DNA from: Dugong dugon | Taxonomy: Eukaryota > Chordata > Mammalia > Sirenia > Dugongidae | Assembly: GCA_030035585.1 (NCBI GenBank) | Contig: CM057472.1 | Coordinates: 86,859,601-86,923,600, forward strand | Reading direction: 5' to 3' | Length of the DNA: 64,000 bases | Shown here: piece after piece, positions 21,202-31,447 of the stretch | Layout: every line of letters starts with the position of its first letter | How positions within the stretch are numbered: the first letter of the stretch is position 1 | Made by a program: the position numbers and the translations under genes | The notes under the pieces: model-generated | The model's input: only the letters and a program-made list of their open reading frames with translations | Databases searched by the model: none | What the model was told of the DNA's origin: nothing

Positions 21202-21514
21202 CTTGCTGTTGTTAGGTGGCATCAAGTCAGTTCTGACTCATAGTGACCCTATGTACAACACAGTGGAACACTACCTCACAATCGTTGCTATATTTGAGCC
21301 CATTGTTGCAGCCACTGTGTCAATCCATCTCATGGAGGGTCTTCCTCTTTTCTGCTGACCTTCTACTTTACCAAGCGTGATGTTCTTCTCCAGGAATTCG
21401 TCCCTGCTGATAACATGTCCAAAGTACACGAATTCCAGAACACTTAATTGTGCTCATGCGAAACTTGTACATAGATCAAGAAGCAGTCATTCGAACAGAA
21501 CAAGGGGATACTGC
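21202..21514 (-). mobile_element. RTE copy with inverted 5' part
   Basis: 21202-21429 is antisense RTE 3' end (ctgttgttaggtggcatcaa, gatgttcttctccaggaatt, aacatgtccaaagtacac). At 21430 the sequence switches to sense RTE reverse-transcriptase text (attccagaacacttaattgt, cgaacagaacaaggggatac), also seen at 26710-26790. The two pieces are in opposite orientation and abut exactly. Confidence 0.85.
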
Positions 21515-22334
21515 TTCCCCCAACCCCTTAGGTTTCCTTTAAAATACAAGTATTTCTGGGGAAGTGACCTCGTAGGTCATGGTTACTTATGTGTGAATTA
21601 AGAGCCTTGAACTTGGAGTGGAAGTGAACAGCTGGAGAGAACAAGTTGAATAAGGAAGTGGAAGCTGCTAAAGACCCATTTCATCATTGTAGCAGCTTTT
21701 CCTGGCCAGATATTGTCTTAGAGTTGCCATGGAACCAGCATGTTGACTTGGAAACATAACCAATGAGCTTTGAACAGGGACAAGGGTTAGGATTCATGCA
21801 GACACAGGAGACTGTGCAATATCTAGGCCCATCAGAAGATGGCACACTGTCACTAATTCCATGATCTGGCAGCTTTACTCTTGGGATCCCCCAAATTGGT
21901 GTGGGTATTCCGAAGGGCATCTCTCCTCTGCATTTCTGAGTGGTTCAAATCTTCCTCCTCTGTGTCCTCTCCCTCCCCCACACCCTATTCCACTCATGAT
22001 GTAGAAAGATGAAACTGATCCCTCTCCTTTATCTGTAGGCTGGAGAGTACTTCCCATTAGAATTCTACCTTGGGAAGGTTCTGGATAAGATGGGACATGA
22101 ATATCTCACCTGCCCTTAACTTCTGCAGAGATACAGAGCCAAACGCAGGGCACACCCTCTGCACTGGGATCTCCTATCTGTATTCTTTGAGGATGAGACA
22201 TCAGCACCTTTTGGGACAACTGCATTCCATCCATCATTCCTTATTTCTTGGCTGAATTGGGGGAATAGCACCTCCTTCTGTTTTTTCTCTCGGTCACCTT
22301 ATCTCACTCCCTTCACAGTGTTTTGTTCTTTTTA
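21515..22334. other. No recognisable feature
   Basis: Unique-looking, balanced composition. Small frames on both strands (60-78 codons) have no recognised similarity. Confidence 0.45.
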
Positions 22335-22765
22335 TAGTGCTATCACATTTATCATCTCCTTGTATTTTTACAAAATAACTCTAAGGTGGGTGGCACAGGT
22401 ATTTTTCTTCTTTTTTTTCATCATAAAGGTAGTTTTCACTTTATCATTCTTTACAGTTATCAAAGCTTTTGTTTTTGCATGTAGTATTTAATTTTGACCA
22501 TCATAACAGCTATGAGAAATTTTTGGCACAAGTATTAAAATCACCATTGCACAGGTGAAAAAAACTCACATATAGGTGATCGTTTCAGAAAAATGTGAGA
22601 AATACAAGACTCATTTGTCTGACTCCTGATGTCCTCTACCATTCTGCTTCCCACTGTGGATGATGCAAGAAAGGCCCAAAGGGAAAATATGACTTCCCAA
22701 GGTCCTACAGCCAGTGATGGTAGAAATGGGACTAGAATGAACATATCCTGAATCCTAGTGCTCTT
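22335..22765 (-). mobile_element. Two adjacent diverged MIR fragments
   Basis: 22335-22425 has ctatcacatttatcatctcc; 22445-22765 has tatttaattttgaccatcat, ccattgcacaggtgaaaaa, then aaggtcctacagccagtgat. The combined length exceeds one MIR, so two copies are likely. Confidence 0.5.
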
Positions 22766-22915
22766 TTTACCTTTTCGCCTTCTCCATAATCTAACCAACC
22801 AACTAGCTCTCCACCCATCCTATTAACTGACCAACTCGTGAGTGTGTAACAACCAGCACCCAAACAGAAGGTCCCAGAGGTCAATGCCGGAGACATTCTG
22901 GAAAGCTCATCAGAA

Positions 22916-23632
22916 AATTTTTTTTTAAATTTTATTTATTTTGTTGTTGGTGTTGAGAATATACACAGCAAAATATACACCAATTCAACAGTTTCTACAC
23001 GTACAATTCAGTAACATTGATTACATTCTTTGAGTTGTGCAACCATTCTCACGCTCCTTTTTTGAGTTGTTTCTCTTCCATTAACATAAACTCACTGCCC
23101 CATCTTAGTCATCTAGTGCTTCTCTAACAGAAATACCACAAGTGGATGGCTTTAACAAAGAGAAATTTATTCTCTCACAGTCTAGTAGGCTCCGAGTCCA
23201 AATTCAGGGCACCAGCTGCAGGGGAAGTCTTTCGGTGTCTGTTGGGCTTCTCATCAATCTTCCCCTGGACTAGGAGCTTCTCGGCTCAGGGGCCCCAGGT
23301 CCAAAGGACGCACTCTGCGCCCAGCACTGCCTTCTTGGTGGTATGAGGTCCCCTCACTCTCCACTTGCTTCCCTTTCCTTTTATCTCTTCTAAGATAAAA
23401 GGTGGTGTAGGCCACACCCCAGGGGATGTGACCTTAGTAAGGGTGTTACAATCCCACTGTAATCCTCTTTAACATAAAATAGCACTCACAAAATGGAGGA
23501 CAGCCACACAATACTGGGAATCATGGCCCAGCCAAATTGATACACACGTTTTCTGGGGAACATAATTCATTCCAAGATACCCCCTAAGTTCCTATCTAAT
23601 CTTTTGAGTTAATTTTTTTTTTAAAGTTAAGA
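22916..23632 (-). mobile_element. L1 3'UTR fragment (type B), split by an LTR
   Basis: Antisense poly(A) and 3'UTR: ttttatttattttgttgttg, gaatatacacagcaaaatat, cattgattacattctttgag. After the LTR at 23101-23579 it resumes with ctaagttcctatctaatctt. Same type as 28778-29102 and 53065-53215. Confidence 0.75.
23101..23579 (-). mobile_element. Solo LTR family A, copy 3, inside L1
   Basis: Antisense copy: cttagtcatctagtgcttct, taccacaagtggatggcttt, ataattcattccaagata at the far end. Flanks are C-runs of the interrupted L1, compatible with a 4-5 bp duplication. Confidence 0.85.
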
Positions 23633-23790
23633 ATGCATAAAAACATAGACTGCAAGAGAGTCCATCAAAATGCCAATAATGACTGTATTTGGGTAATGGG
23701 ACTATGGGCAATTTATTTTCATTTTTCTGTGTTCCATATTTTTGAAATTTTCTTCAGTGGGATTTTATTTTCATAATGGAAGATAAAGAT
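23633..23790 (+). mobile_element. Old L1 (L1M-type) 3' end
   Basis: gactgtatttgggtaatggg, actatgggcaatttattttc and tttctgtgttccatattttt match the 3' end of ancient mammalian L1. Confidence 0.6.
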
Positions 23791-24035
23791 TGCTGTTGTT
23801 AGTTACTTGCCATGGAGTTGATTCTAATACAAGGAGTCCCTAGGTGATGCAGACAGTTAAGCACTTGACTACTAGCTGAAAGGTTAGCAGTTAAAACTCA
23901 CCCAAAGGTACCTCAGAAGAAGGACCTGGTGATCTGCTTCCAAAAGATTACTGCCTTGAAAACATTATGGAGCAGTTCTGCAGACATAGGGTTGCCTTGA
24001 GTCAGAATCGACTGGACAGCAACTAACAACAACAA
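23791..24035 (+). mobile_element. Afrotherian SINE with an opposed SINE tail fragment
   Basis: 23791-23826 is the antisense tail of a SINE (tgctgttgttagttacttgc, atggagttgattct). From 23833 a full sense copy of the second subfamily follows (agtccctaggtgatgcagac, gaaggacctggtgatctgct, agtcagaatcgactggacag) to aactaacaacaacaaa. The tails point away from each other. Confidence 0.85.
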
Positions 24036-24827
24036 ATAAACATTAAAAAACAGGAAGAAGGAAGTATTTTGGCACAAGTGTTGGGGGAGGGCGTTGAGGG
24101 GGTCCTCAATGCATTTTATCAGATTTGACTGAGGCTGGGCAGAGCAGGAACTGTGCTCCAACCTTCTCCCAGACAGGGTACCATGTGCCCATTTCTCCCC
24201 TAAAGCCCCACCTGATGGTTTTGCAGGCTTTGTTCTCACCTTGTTCCCTCCCTGTACTGTTTTATATAGCTGACAGGCTAGTCTGGGGCAAGGGGGAAAG
24301 GGCCCCCAGGCCTGGGGGATAGAGCCTCACCCTCTTTTGACAGAGCTGTGCGCTCCAAGTCTGTACTACCCCTGCTGTGGACTTATGTAACACATTCACA
24401 GGACTTCATTTTCCAGTAGATTGAAAGCAAAACCACTGTTGATTTTCTCCAAAAAGATTTATTTGGAAGTGCAATTGCCTGGAATTGCATGATGGCCCAA
24501 GAGGCCAGACCTTGCTGTAAATAACTTTCTTCTCAGCCATGTAAGAGCCTGGCTGGCAGTGAGACCTGGGATCCCGAGAACTGTGATTGAGGTGGGGTGT
24601 GCATGTGTGTGTATACACACATGTGCACCCTCTTGGGGCGTTTGCTCACCTCCCTGCCACTTCTTCCACCTCTGGAGCTTTGTATTTGAATGAGGGCAGA
24701 GGAGGAAGTGTTGTGCTTCTGGGTTCTGTCATCCATTGGTTTATATGACCTTTCTCTGGCTCATCAACCACACTGCAGCCTCAGGGTCCTGGGGCTGTAT
24801 GAGGTCAAGTGACTCATGCAGGCAACG
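24036..24827. other. No recognisable feature
   Basis: Unique-looking, GC-moderate. Frames of 65-108 codons on both strands lack recognisable similarity; a palindromic GT/CA stretch lies at 24600-24626. Confidence 0.45.
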
Positions 24828-25085
24828 TGGGGTGGCATAAAGAACAAGCTTTACAACCAGGTATGTCTGAGTTCTAGTCCCAGATATACCAATTACAAGT
24901 TATGCGACCTTGGAAAATTACACTTCTGACCTTCTGTCTTTACACATAAAATACAAAAGCAAAACAAACTGACAATGGGTGTGGGAGTTGAGTTACCTCC
25001 ATCTCAAATTGTCGCAAGAATTAAAGGCAGTAGTGCTGGAGAAATCACATTGTGCTGTGCCTGACACTTGGTAAGTCTTTCAAAA
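24828..25085 (+). mobile_element. MIR
   Basis: aagaacaagctttacaacca, gtctgagttctagtcccaga and cttggaaaattacacttctg, then cacattgtgctgtgcctgac. Confidence 0.75.
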
Positions 25086-25134
25086 CTATTAGCCCCTTTC
25101 TGTGTCCTGCCTTGGCTTTCTTGAGAGATTGAAA

Positions 25135-25235
25135 CGAGGGGAAAAGCAATGGGCTTGGAGTCAGGACAGCCCAAACCAAAGTTGTGAAACATGCCTAATT
25201 TGGCACCTTTTACCTCTTCTTTCAATATTCCCTTC
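25135..25235 (+). mobile_element. MIR fragment
   Basis: gggcttggagtcaggacagc and tgcctaatttggcacctttt resemble the 5' half of MIR; weakly kept. Confidence 0.4.
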
Positions 25236-25409
25236 CATAGCTCACATACATGGTTCCCCAAAGAAAGACTGGAATGGATTATAGTACACTGTGGCTGATG
25301 GGCCTTGATGCATTTCTTCTCCTGGTGGGCATTTGTATTTTAAGAGTCTGGCCTGAGCAGGTAGAGGACAATGTTTAACTCAAAGATGTGTATCCTTAAT
25401 GTCAGCATT

Positions 25410-25462
25410 TTGTAGGGTCACTATGAGTGGGAATCAGTCAACAGTGTGTTGGTTTTTTAGGG
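25410..25462 (+). mobile_element. SINE 3' tail fragment
   Basis: tagggtcactatgagtggga then atcagtcaacagtgtgttgg: only the last 50 bp of an Afrotherian SINE. Confidence 0.6.
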
Positions 25463-25479
25463 TAGCATATAGATAGGGA

Positions 25480-25823
25480 GCAGTGGTGGTTCAGTGGTAG
25501 AATTCTTGTCTTCCGTGTGCGAGACCTGGATATGATTCCCCGCCAGTCACCTCCTGCACGGCACCACACATCTGTCAGTGCAGGCTTGCGTGTTGCTAAC
25601 ATGCTGAACAGGTTTCAGTGGTGCTTCCAGACTAAGACTACGAAGAAGGACCCGATGATCTGTTTCTGAAAAAATCACTCAATGAAAATCCTATGGATCA
25701 TAATGGCCCAACCGCAACTGATCGTCGGAATAGGACAGGACCAGGCAGCATTTCCTTCTGTGGTGTATGGGGTCGTCATCAGTTGGGGGGACAACTCAAT
25801 GGCAGCTATCAACAACAACAACA
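25480..25823 (+). mobile_element. SINE with tRNA-Gly-like head and RTE tail
   Basis: 25480-25551 resembles tRNA-Gly: gtggttcagtggtagaattc (A-box side), gagacctggatatgattccc (B-box side). A non-tRNA body follows, then the RTE-type tail with cagcatttccttctg and the (aac)n end. This head differs from the more common SINE of the window. The open frame 25682-25999 is SINE text. Confidence 0.85.
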
Positions 25824-26097
25824 GCATCTATATAGGGGAGCTGTTTTTAGATTACAAAGTCTTACCACTTACTCTGGCCATTTTTAAGGCTAGCCTTATC
25901 TTACAGACATCAGAATGGGGTTGGTACTTTAGCTCAGCTGGACATTTTTTTTCTAAAATAGTACTGTCCTCACATTTTCCCATGAAGTTTAGCAAATAAT
26001 AGAATCTAGCAAACTATGAGCCTCATTCTCAGGAGAAGTTTTCCAGACTACCTTGGGAAGGCATTCAGCTACCTACCTACCCAACGTTTATTGAAAT

Positions 26098-26214
26098 TCT
26101 ACTCCATAATATAATAACTGACAATATTTATTAAGTATTTTGGCCACATTCTTCTGTGTATCATCTTATTGAAACTTTGCCACTTCCGGTTATGTAGTAC
26201 TATAGTTATTATGC
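26098..26214 (-). mobile_element. MIR fragment
   Basis: gacaatatttattaagtatt then cttctgtgtatcatcttatt; partial antisense copy. Confidence 0.55.
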
Positions 26215-26221
26215 CATGGGG

Positions 26222-26325
26222 CAATATAGCATAGTGGTTAAGAGCAAAAATGCTGGAGCCAGATTACCTGGTTCAAATCTTAGCTCATCAAAGTCACTGT
26301 GTGAATTTAGGGATGTAATAATACC
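26222..26325 (+). mobile_element. MIR 5' half
   Basis: tatagcatagtggttaagag, atgctggagccagattacct and ggttcaaatcttagctcatc keep both tRNA-like boxes of MIR. Confidence 0.8.
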
Positions 26326-26470
26326 ACATGGCAGTTCAGTGGTAGAATTCTCACCTTTCCTGCAGGAGACCTGGGTTTGGTTCCTGGCCAATGCACCTCA
26401 TGCGCAGATACCACCTGTCTGTCAGTGGATATTTGCCTGTTGCTATGATACCGAATACTTAATTTGATTT
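26326..26470 (+). mobile_element. tRNA-Gly-like SINE head, tail missing
   Basis: gcagttcagtggtagaattc, ctcacctttcctgcaggaga and cctggccaatgca follow tRNA-Gly closely. The body (ccacctgtctgtcagtggat) matches the SINE at 25480 but stops near 26470, where an RTE begins instead of the SINE tail. Confidence 0.8.
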
Positions 26471-26482
26471 CCAATACTTAAT

Positions 26483-27720
26483 TTTGCTGAAGATAATTCA
26501 AAAGCGGTTGCAGTGGTGTATCAACAGGGACCTGCCAGAAATTCAAGCCGGATTCAGAAGAGGACATGGAATGAGGGATATCATTGCTGATGTCAGATGT
26601 ATCTTGGCTGAAAACAGAGATTACCAGAAAGATGTTTACCTGTGTTTTATTGACTATGCAAAGGCATTCGACTGTGTGGATCATAACAAATAATGGATAA
26701 CATTGTGAAGAATGGAAATTCCAGAACATTTAATTCTGCTTGTGTAGAACCCGTACATAGACCAGGAAACACAGAACAAGGGAATATTGCGTGGTTTAAA
26801 ATCATGGAATGTGTGTGTCAGGGTTGTATCCTTTCACCATGCTTATTCAATCTGTATGCTGAGCAGATGTTCAGAGAAGCTGGACTATATGAAGAAGAAC
26901 ATGGCATCAGGATTGAATGAAGACTTATTAACAACCTGCAATATGCAGATGATACAGCCTTGCTTGCTGAAAGTGAAGAGGAAGCACTTACTGATGAAGA
27001 TCAAAGACCATATCTTTTTCAGTATGGATTACACCTCAACATAAAGAAAACAAAAATCCTCAAACTGTACCAATAAGGAACATCATGATAAACAGAGAAA
27101 ATATTGAAGTTGTCAAGAATTTAATTTCACTTGGATCCGTAATCAATGCCCATGGAAACAGCATTCAAGAAATTAAGCAATGTATTGTATAGGGCAAAGC
27201 TGTTGCAAAAGACCTCTTTGAAGTGTTAAAAAGCAAAGATGTCACTTTCAGGACTAAGGTGTGACTGATCCAAACCATGGTATTTTCGTTCACCTCATAT
27301 GCATGTGAAAGATGGACAATGAATAAGGAAGACCAAAGAAGAACTGAGTATTTGAATTATGGTGTTGGTGAAGAATACTGAATATACCATGGACTGCCAA
27401 AAGAAGGAACAAATCTGTCTCAGAAGGAGTATAGCCAGAATGCTCCTTAGAAGTGAGGATGGTGAGACTTCATCTCACACACTTTGGACATGTTACCAGG
27501 AGGAACGAGTCCCTGGAGAAGGACATCACGCTTGGTAGAGGTTCAGCTAAAAAGAGGAAGACCCTCAACAAGATGGATTGACATAGTGGCTGTGACAATG
27601 GGCTCAAACATAGCAACAATTGTGAGGATGGTGCAGGAATGGGCAGTGTTTCATTTTGTTGTACATAGGCTCACTATGAGTTGGAACTGACTGGATGGCG
27701 CCTAACAACAACAACAACAA
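26483..27720 (+). pseudogene. RTE (BovB-like) LINE, reverse transcriptase to 3' end
   Basis: Longest RTE copy in the window, about 1.24 kb, 5'-truncated. Frames in pieces show reverse-transcriptase features: FRRGHGMRDIIADVRCILAE and FIDYAKAFDCVDHNK (motif A) at 26484-26693, then QYADDTALLAESEEE (the YADD active-site motif) near 26938-26985. The C-terminal part ends with gagaaggacatcacgcttgg and the tail at ctatgagttggaactgactg followed by (aac)n. Frameshifts and stops make it non-functional. A tRNA-Gly-like SINE head lies directly upstream. Confidence 0.9.
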
Positions 27721-27761
27721 TGAGAGTCCCACTCAACCAAGATAATCAAGAGTTTGTCTTC

Positions 27762-28322
27762 TGTCATGGACTGAATTGTGTTCTCCCAAAATATGTGTCA
27801 ACTTGGTTAGGCCGTGATTCCCAGTATTATGTGGTTGTCCTCTATTTTGTGATTATAATTTTCCTATGTGTTATAAGTCCTAATCTCTGCCTGTGGTTAA
27901 TGAGGCAAGATTAGAGGATTAGGGTGGGGTTGTAACACCCTTACTTAGGGTCACATCCTTGGTCCAATGTAAAGGGAGTTTTCCTGGGGTGTGGCCTGCA
28001 CCACCTTTTATCTTATAAAAGATAAAAGGAAAGGGAAGTGAGAGAAGAGAGTGAGGGGACCTCATACCACCAAGAAAGCAGTGCCAGGAGCAGAGCGTGT
28101 CCCTTGGACCCAGGGGTTCCTGTGCAGAGAAGCTCCTAGTCCACGGGAAGATTGATGAGAAGCACCTTTCTCCAGAGCTGACAGAGAAAGAAAGCCTTCC
28201 CCTGGAGCTGATGCCCTGAATTCGGACTTGTAGCCTACTAGACTGTGAGAAGATAAATCTCTCTTTGTTAAACTTATCCACTTGTGGTATTTCTGTTACA
28301 GCAGCACTAGATGACTAAGACA
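27762..28322 (+). mobile_element. Solo LTR family A, copy 2
   Basis: Full-length sense copy, 561 bp, from tgtcatggactgaattgtgt to ctagatgactaagaca. Pentamers tcttc (27757-27761) and tcctc (28323-28327) differ by one transition. The minus open frame 27919-28281 is shared with copy 1 at 335-682 and is LTR sequence, not a gene. Confidence 0.88.
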
Positions 28323-28339
28323 TCCTCCCTTCTTTCTTT

Positions 28340-28490
28340 CCTTCAATAATATTTAATGAGAAACTATTGTGTGCCAGGTACAATGCCAGGTACTAGAAAC
28401 AACATCTTCAATAATGTGTTTGCTTTTAAGGAGCTCATAGGCAGGCAGGGAGACAGATAAACAGGCCATTACTAGACAGTATGCTAGTAT
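28340..28490 (-). mobile_element. L2 fragment
   Basis: attgtgtgccaggtacaatg, ttttaaggagctcataggca and ggagacagataaacaggcca. Confidence 0.7.
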
Positions 28491-28506
28491 TCAATATCTA
28501 TTCTTC

Positions 28507-28700
28507 TCTCTAGACCAGTGGCTCTCAAACCTGGCCATACATTAAAATCTCTTGGACACTTAACAAAAATACCTATGTCCAAGCTGCACTCCCAGATATT
28601 TAGATTTAATTTGCCTGGGTTGAGAACAAGGCATTAATGTTTTATAAAGTTTCCTAGGTGATTCCAAAAGGCTGCCATTGTTGAGAACCACTGTTTTAAA
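28507..28700. mobile_element. MER5-type hAT MITE
   Basis: Terminal ends gaccagtggctctcaaac and gttgagaaccactg are inverted; the core atctcttggacacttaac is typical. Confidence 0.85.
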
Positions 28701-29170
28701 ACATACTCATTATCAGGACCCCACTCTAGACCAATTAAGTTGGAATTTCTGGGATGGACCCTGTAATGATACTTTTTTTATATAATTTATTTTGTTTTTG
28801 TTGTTGTTGAGAATGTACACAGCAGAACATAATGCCAGTTCAACAATTTGTGCATGTACAATCCAGTAACATTGATTACATTCTTCGAGTTGTGCAACCA
28901 TTCTCAGCCTCCTTTCTGACTTGTTCCTGCTCCATTAACATAAGCTCACTGCCCTCTGAGTTTCCTATCTAATCTTTCAAGTTGCTGTTGTCCATTTGAT
29001 CCCATATAGATAGATCTTAAAAGAGTACAACGCTCAAAGCAGATATTCTCTACTAGATAAGCTCAACTATTGTTTGGTTTGAAGACTTCAGGTGATATTT
29101 GATAATGATATTTTTAAAAAGCTTTGCAGGTGATTCTAATGGGTAGCCAAGGTTGAGAACCACTGAATCT
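28701..29170. mobile_element. Second MER5 copy, split by an L1 fragment
   Basis: ctagaccaattaagttggaa and tttctgggatggaccctg lie left; gcaggtgattctaatgggta and ggttgagaaccactg lie right of the L1 insertion. Confidence 0.7.
28778..29102 (-). mobile_element. L1 3'UTR fragment (type B) with TSD
   Basis: Antisense: ttgttgttgagaatgtacac, cattgattacattcttcgag, aactattgtttggtttgaag. Host text taatgatactttttt (28763-28777) recurs as aatgatatttttaa from 29104, a TSD of about 13 bp. Confidence 0.8.
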
Positions 29171-29171
29171 C

Positions 29172-29275
29172 TTGCAGGTGAGATAGGGATCATGTCTGTC
29201 TTATTTAATGTTGGGTACACTCCACAGTGCTTGGCACAGAGAAGGTGATCAATAAAGAATTGTTCCCATCAGGAT
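29172..29275 (+). mobile_element. L2/MIR-type 3' end
   Basis: gggatcatgtctgtcttatt, cacagtgcttggcacagaga and tgatcaataaagaattgttc. Confidence 0.65.
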
Positions 29276-29279
29276 TTAT

Positions 29280-29575
29280 GACGAGAAAAGTGTAAGGTGC
29301 AGTGGGAGCATAGAAGATGAATACTCAGTGCAGTTGTGGGGGAGCTGAGGCTGAGACCCAAAAGACAAGTTGGATTTAGCCAGGCAAGGAGGGAGGAGAA
29401 GAGTGCCTCTGATAGAGGGAACAGCGTGTGTACAGGGTCAACACGCTGGAAGTGGCTTGCACGGCAGGAGAATCACCTGTGGGGGTGGGAGGTAAGGCTG
29501 GAAAGTTGAGCAAGGCCTGGGTCATGAAAAACCTTGTAAGCCATGATAATGAGTTTGGATTCTGCCAGAAGCTTG
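29280..29575 (-). mobile_element. L2 fragment
   Basis: Purine-rich antisense L2: gatagagggaacagcgtgtg, ccttgtaagccatgataatg and agtttggattctg. Confidence 0.6.
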
Positions 29576-29945
29576 TTTCGGTTGCCTTGGGGGCATGGCT
29601 ATCAAGGCTGATTTCTGATACCCTGGACTTGGTGTTCACAAGGGTCCAGATACAGACTTAGAATCTTGTGCTTGCACTCTTTGAAGACTGAAGCCCAGGG
29701 AAGGTGTGGTGTATTGGAACCCAGGTCTCCAGGCTCAGGTCAGCAGAGGAGCATCACCAAATTCCTAGAGAGATTACAAAATACTGTCACTGCATTACAG
29801 TCCCTCACTTTGACATGCCATTATTAAGACTTTCCCAACCCCCTTTCCACACTTCCGCGTCTTGAGTGGACACTGAGGCAGCTTTGCACATCCCTCATTT
29901 CATATTCTTCCCAGTGCTCATTTTAATCAGCTTTTACCTGGGTGA
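29576..29945. other. No recognisable feature
   Basis: Unique-looking sequence between L2 and a SINE. Confidence 0.45.
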
Positions 29946-30170
29946 AGAGTCCCTGGGTGATGCAAAGGGTTAACATGCTCTGCTGCTAACTAAAAGGTTG
30001 GCCTTTCCAGTCCACCTAGAAACACCTCAGAAGAAAGGCCTGGTGACATACTTCTGATATATCAGCCATTGAAAATCCTATGGGACACAGTTCTACTTTG
30101 GCACATATAGAGTTTCTGTGAGCTGGAATCAATGATGGCAACTTTTTTTTTATTTTTTATTTTTTTTTGA
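29946..30170 (+). mobile_element. Afrotherian SINE, second subfamily
   Basis: agagtccctgggtgatgcaa, cctcagaagaaaggcctggt and gtgagctggaatcaatgatg, with a T-rich tail (30140-30170) rather than an A-rich one. Confidence 0.85.
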
Positions 30171-30367
30171 AACTGGATAAACCTGGAGGGAGAGGGAAGG
30201 AGGTGAAGCCCAGTGTGATTTTTCCCAGCCGATTCCCTTTTGGGAGGGCCTTTCAGCAGGACAGATTGATAGGTGAAGAAGGGAACAAATGCGTGATCCT
30301 GGTGGTTTGTTCACATTGCGTGTCCCTTGGGTGTTTGCTTGTCCGAGTGGCACTGTTGCCAGCAGCG
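30171..30367. other. Repeat-free sequence beside the CR1 relic
   Basis: No repeat identity of its own. It may be the downstream continuation of the CR1-type element on the minus strand, too diverged to align. A 92-codon plus frame (30167-30445) and a 67-codon minus frame (30150-30353) overlap here without recognised motifs. Confidence 0.35.
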
Positions 30368-30452
30368 CCCAATTTAGTACTCTCTGCAGATTTCATTAAC
30401 AGCCTGTCTGCTCCACTCCAAGTCCTTAATGAAGATGTTAAATAAAATCTGA
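30368..30452 (-). pseudogene. Relic of a CR1/L3-type LINE reverse transcriptase
   Basis: On the minus strand, 30452-30368 reads ILFNIFIKDLEWS...NEICRESTKLG without a stop. CR1-clade reverse transcriptases carry ILFNIFINDLD...FADDTKLG at this place, so this is the segment leading into the YADD/FADD motif, with the catalytic pair lost (RES instead of ADD). About 28 codons survive. The family is ancient in mammals. Confidence 0.65.
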
Positions 30453-30454
30453 CA

Positions 30455-30640
30455 TTGTTATTGCCATTTGTACAGCACTTCGTATTTACCTGGTGCCTTC
30501 AGAACATTTTTATTCTTTTCCAAGCAATAGCCCCACGAAGTCCGTTAGTACCGCTATCCCCCATTTGACAGAGAAGGCCCTTGGGCGAGCAATGATTTGT
30601 CGAGGGCCTTTTAGCCAGACACTCTCCTCTCCCCAGTGGG
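30455..30640 (-). mobile_element. MIR-like SINE
   Basis: catttgtacagcacttcgta, ccccatttgacagagaaggc and gggcgagcaatgatttgtcg resemble an antisense MIR. Confidence 0.5.
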
Positions 30641-31124
30641 GACTGTTCTCCCTCCTTTGTCCCAAACTCAACTCCTGAAGCTGCGCTATCTCCTCAGGGT
30701 CTGCCTGACGCCCAACACCCTTCTTCCAAATTCCAGGCTTTGCCTTCTGAATGTTAATTCTTCTCTCCAGTTTTATGGTTTTAGTTCAGGAAAGCCTTAG
30801 TCAATTTGAAGGAATTTGCAAGTAAAAGGGCCTGGTGGGCATCAAAGGTCTTGCTAACCAGTACAAATGGGAAGTGTTTTGTGAGACGCTCCTGTCCATC
30901 CTGCTCTTCTCGTCAGCCTGTCAGCAGTCCTATGTATGTGTGTGGCATGATCTGTCCTTTGTCAACAATAGCAGGGCAAACAGCACCATTGTCTTCCTGG
31001 ATGTGACAACCTCCCCCTCTTACAGTAGGAAACTAAAACCGGAGGCTCCTGGAGACAGCATCCCTGTACAGCTGGGGAGAGAAAATAAGCCTGGTGAAGA
31101 GAAGGCCTAAAGAGTTGCTCAGCT
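30641..31124. other. No recognisable feature
   Basis: Unique-looking. The 91-codon plus frame 30835-31110 was checked for a domain and none was recognised. Confidence 0.4.
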
Positions 31125-31262
31125 TTGCCTCCCTGGGGCTTGGTTGAGCAGCTGAATAAGGCATAGTAATAGGTTTGTTAAGCCCTCTGTGCTTTAGTTT
31201 TTTTATAAGTTAAGTGGGGATATTAATGGAAACATGAGTATATAAAGGATTTTATGTTTAAT
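31125..31262 (+). mobile_element. MIR-like fragment
   Basis: agccctctgtgctttagttt then aagttaagtggggatattaa; partial. Confidence 0.45.
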
Positions 31263-31447
31263 GATTCAAACATTTGGGGAGGGATTTTTTTATGACACTA
31301 TTTTTGACTTCATATTTTTAAAACCTCTCCTTCTGACTAATTTTCTATCTCTACCATATTATTACTCTAGTTCTCGTACTTTCTCTTCCTTTCTTACCCT
31401 CTCTCCCATTTCCATTCATTTTTTTCTTCCTTCTTGGCAACATATTG

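Noticed and set aside
25480-25551. Second tRNA-Gly-like stretch
   Set aside because: Acceptor stem ends do not pair and the (aac)n-tailed SINE follows without a Pol III terminator.
26326-26395. Possible functional tRNA-Gly gene
   Set aside because: The resemblance is strong, but mismatches in the D-arm and acceptor stem (acatggcagtt versus gcattggtggtt) and attached SINE body show a SINE head, not a tRNA gene.
30150-30445. Opposed frames of 67 and 92 codons as an exon
   Set aside because: They overlap the SINE tail and the CR1 relic and carry no motif; no splice sites in a convincing position.
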